From contig NZ_JAPDRJ010000005.1 in NCBI RefSeq assembly GCF_040706535.1, positions 186,001 to 250,000 on the forward strand: a stretch of DNA of 64,000 nt, read 5' to 3'. Made by a program: the position numbers and the translations under genes. This DNA comes from Lentisalinibacter orientalis (lineage in GTDB: Bacteria; Pseudomonadota; Gammaproteobacteria; Steroidobacterales; Woeseiaceae). A model generated the notes under the pieces. The model worked only from the letters and a program-made list of their open reading frames with translations, was not told the origin of the DNA and ran no database searches. Each line of letters starts with the position of its first letter. Positions within the stretch are counted from its first letter, which is position 1. Positions 61,929 through 64,000 of this stretch are shown in pieces.

Positions 61929-62867
61929 ATGGCCACAGCTCAGTCTGACACCCAGCGAAGAACGGCTCCGATGCGCTCGCTCGGCGCCCGTACGCTCGCG
62001 CTGGTGCTGCTGAGCGTCGTCGCAATGGTGATTGACCACCGGGAGAACCACCTGGATGCCGTGCGCCGGGCGATCGCCACCGCCATCTACCCCCTGCAGG
62101 TCATCGTCGCGCTGCCCGCCGAGGCCTTCGGATGGGCCCGCGAAAGCGGCATCAGCCGCAGCGACCTGCAGCGGGAGAACAACCGGCTGAAGGCCGAACG
62201 CCTGGCCATCCGCGCCAAGCTGCAGCAGATGGCGGCGCTCGAATCCGAGAACGCCAGGCTGCGCCTGATGCTGCAGACCACCACCCGGGTGGGCGACCGG
62301 GTGCGGGTGGCGGAGATCATGGCCGTCGACGCCAACCCCTACCGCCACGACATCGTCATCGACAAGGGACGCCGGCACGGCGCCTACGAGGGCCAGGCCA
62401 TCATCGACGCCACCGGCGTCGTGGGCCAGATCATGCACGTCGGCCCGTTCACCTCCGAGGCCATGCTGATCAGCGACCCCGACCATGCGCTGCCGGTGGA
62501 AGTGAACCGCAACGGGCTGCGCACCATCGCCGTCGGCACGGGCGAGTACGACCGGCTCGATCTGCCGTTTCTGCCGAACAATGCCGACATCCGGCCCGGC
62601 GACCTGCTGGTCACCTCCGGGCTGGGCGGAGCCTTCCCGGCGGGCTATCCGGTGGGCGAGGTCACCGAGGTCGCGCCGAACCCGGCCGAGTCCTTCGCCG
62701 CCATCCGCGCCCGGCCGGCCACCGCGCTGAACCAGGTGCGCGAGGTGCTGCTGATCTGGCCCGGCGAGCCTGAGACGCCGGTGGCGGACGAGTCCGCCGA
62801 GGATGCGGCCGGCACCCCGGAGCCCGCGGGCGAGGCGGCGACGGAGACGGAGACGGCCGATGAGTGA
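61929..62867 (+). CDS. mreC: Rod-shape-determining protein MreC
   Basis: 312 residues. N-terminal membrane helix (TLALVLLSVVAMVIDH), a coiled coil (about 75-115: RSDLQRENNRLKAERLAIRA, ALESENARLRLMLQ), then the periplasmic beta domains (RVAEIMAVDANPYRHDIVID, AIIDATGVVGQIMHVGPFTS, LPNNADIRPGDLLVTSGLGG). The C-terminus is an acidic, Thr/Glu-rich tail. Links MreB to PBP2. Overlaps mreD by eight bases. Confidence 0.96.
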   Translation: MATAQSDTQRRTAPMRSLGARTLALVLLSVVAMVIDHRENHLDAVRRAIATAIYPLQVIVALPAEAFGWARESGISRSDLQRENNRLKAERLAIRAKLQQMAALESENARLRLMLQTTTRVGDRVRVAEIMAVDANPYRHDIVIDKGRRHGAYEGQAIIDATGVVGQIMHVGPFTSEAMLISDPDHALPVEVNRNGLRTIAVGTGEYDRLDLPFLPNNADIRPGDLLVTSGLGGAFPAGYPVGEVTEVAPNPAESFAAIRARPATALNQVREVLLIWPGEPETPVADESAEDAAGTPEPAGEAATETETADE

Positions 62868-63351
62868 CGCCGTGGCCCTCGAGCGCTGGCCAGTGTGGTT
62901 CTGCCTGCTGGCGGCACTGCTGCTCTCCATCATGCCGCTGCCGGAACTCATCGAACCGTTCCGCCCGGACTGGGTGGCGCTGACGCTGATCTACTGGGCG
63001 CTCGCGTTCCCGAGGGTGTTCGGCCTGCTGACCGCCTGGATCAGCGGCCTGCTGCTGGACGTGGCCCAGGGCACGCTGCTCGGTCAGCACGCGCTGGCGG
63101 CGACCGCGATGATCTACTTCCCGCTGCGCTTCCACCTGCGCCTGCGGGTCTTCCCGATCTGGCAGCTCTCGGCCACCGTGATGGCCCTGCTCGCGCTGTA
63201 CCAGTTCATTCTGTTCTGGATCAACGGAACCGCGGGCGTGGCATCCGATCTCATGGAATATTGGGGTTCCGTCATCACCGGCGCACTGCTGTGGCCGCCG
63301 CTGATGCTGTTCTTCAACGGCGTGCGCCAGCAGATGACGGTGACGAGGTAG
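62860..63351 (+). CDS. mreD: Rod-shape-determining protein MreD
   Basis: 163 residues from ATG 62860. Five or six membrane helices with the MreD pattern RPDWVALTLIYWALAFPRVF, GLLTAWISGLLLDVAQGTLL, GQHALAATAMIYFPLRFHLR. Inner-membrane partner of MreC in the elongasome. Four-base gap to mrdA. Confidence 0.95.
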   Translation: MSDAVALERWPVWFCLLAALLLSIMPLPELIEPFRPDWVALTLIYWALAFPRVFGLLTAWISGLLLDVAQGTLLGQHALAATAMIYFPLRFHLRLRVFPIWQLSATVMALLALYQFILFWINGTAGVASDLMEYWGSVITGALLWPPLMLFFNGVRQQMTVTR

Positions 63352-63354
63352 ACG

Positions 63355-64000
63355 ATGCGCAGACGCGCTCCCATCAAGGACTCGGGTGCCGAGCAGCGGA
63401 TGTTCCTGAACCGCGTGATCCTCGCGGTGGTGGTCGCGCTCGGCCTGATGGGGCTCGTGGTCGGCCGCCTGGTCCAGCTCCAGGTGATCGAGCACGAGCA
63501 CTTCGCCGACCTCTCCCAGGGCAATCGCATCCGCATCGAACCCGTGCCGCCCACCCGCGGCCTGATCTACGACCGCCGGGGCGTCATCCTGGCCGAGAAC
63601 GTGCCCACGTATCAGCTCGAGCTGGTGCCCGAGCAGGTGGAGGACGTGGATGCGACGCTGGCCGCGCTGATCGACGAGGGCCTGCTGGCCGAGGAGGATC
63701 TGCCGCGCATCCACACGCTGCTGGGCACGAACCAGCGCTTCACGCCCATCCCGCTGCGCTACCGGCTTGAGGAAGAGGAGCTGGCGCATTTCGCCATCGC
63801 CCGCCCGCGTTTCCCGGGCGTCGACATCCGCGCGCGACTGATGCGGCACTACCCCTTCGACAGCGCCGCGGTGCATGCCGTCGGTTACGTCGGCGGGCTG
63901 AGCAAGGAGGAGCTGGAGCGCCTCGAGGACCCGGCTGCCTACGCGGGCACCACCCAATACGGCAAGACCGGCATCGAGCAGCGCTTCGAGGAGTTCCTGC
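63355..64000 (+). CDS. mrdA: Penicillin-binding protein 2, N-terminal part (runs off the window)
   Basis: First 215 residues. Membrane helix VILAVVVALGLMGLVVGRLV, then the pedestal domain: NRIRIEPVPPTRGLIYDRRG, VILAENVPTYQLELVPEQVE, FPGVDIRARLMRHYPFDSAA, HAVGYVGGLSKEEL and YGKTGIEQRFEEFL. Transpeptidase of the elongasome; its catalytic domain is outside the window. Fits the mreBCD-mrdA order, normally followed by mrdB. Confidence 0.97.
   Translation, partial: MRRRAPIKDSGAEQRMFLNRVILAVVVALGLMGLVVGRLVQLQVIEHEHFADLSQGNRIRIEPVPPTRGLIYDRRGVILAENVPTYQLELVPEQVEDVDATLAALIDEGLLAEEDLPRIHTLLGTNQRFTPIPLRYRLEEEELAHFAIARPRFPGVDIRARLMRHYPFDSAAVHAVGYVGGLSKEELERLEDPAAYAGTTQYGKTGIEQRFEEFL

Overview
The window looks like a chromosomal segment of a GC-rich gammaproteobacterium. 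The evidence is a hemA-prfA / lbcA-like / lolB / tRNA-Gln / prs / rplY / pth block in near-Pseudomonas order, a GatCAB cassette, an mreBCD-mrdA block, an UrcA-family protein, and many TPR or membrane regulators of the kind common in Woeseia-, Steroidobacter- and Xanthomonas-like lineages. The lineage is an inference from gene content only. I see no prophage, insertion sequence, rRNA or CRISPR array.

Layout. 1-329: start of a PHA synthase. 758-9787: an acyl-CoA carboxylase operon of acyclic-terpene (Atu) type with a divergent TetR gene. 9906-13086: coniferyl-aldehyde-dehydrogenase-like enzyme and a thiolase-like enzyme. 13177-22466: manA-pth-rplY-prs-tRNA-Gln-lolB-TPR lipoprotein on the minus strand, divergent from hemA-prfA. 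22481-40553: an 18-kb accessory stretch that separates prfA from its usual partners prmC and moeB. It holds a cysteine-synthase-like gene, a DNA-binding domain/Ser-Thr kinase/TPR fusion, a TolB-like TPR membrane protein, small membrane proteins, a pilin-like secreted protein, rsgA and a reverse transsulfuration pair. 40683-42822: prmC-ppiase-moeB. 42851-49616: UrcA, secreted amidohydrolase, membrane-anchored MDR, SnoaL-like, lipoprotein plus XRE regulator, small membrane proteins. 49601-56197: a methionine-cycle operon (ArsR-methyltransferase fusion, metF, metH, extra homocysteine methyltransferase). 56352-60573: gatC-gatA-gatB-hslO. 60729-64000: mreB-mreC-mreD-mrdA (partial).

Working together. 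The Atu-like operon should carboxylate and hydrate a branched enoyl-CoA, probably under its TetR repressor. CBS and the gamma-lyase-type enzyme convert homocysteine to cysteine, while MetH, MetF and the extra methyltransferase return it to methionine. The kinase fusion and the TolB/TPR protein look like a membrane signalling pair.

Most unusual: a dispersed composite repeat (426-753 inverted, 15995-16405) bounded by GTAG-headed REP sequences. Its two copies share about 87% of a 94-nt internal segment, yet have completely different, perfectly self-complementary main stems. GTAG REPs in this window sit directly on or within a few bases of stop codons. Other points are a 118-bp perfectly palindromic mini-element between two stops, and the loss of ispE and ychF from their usual places.
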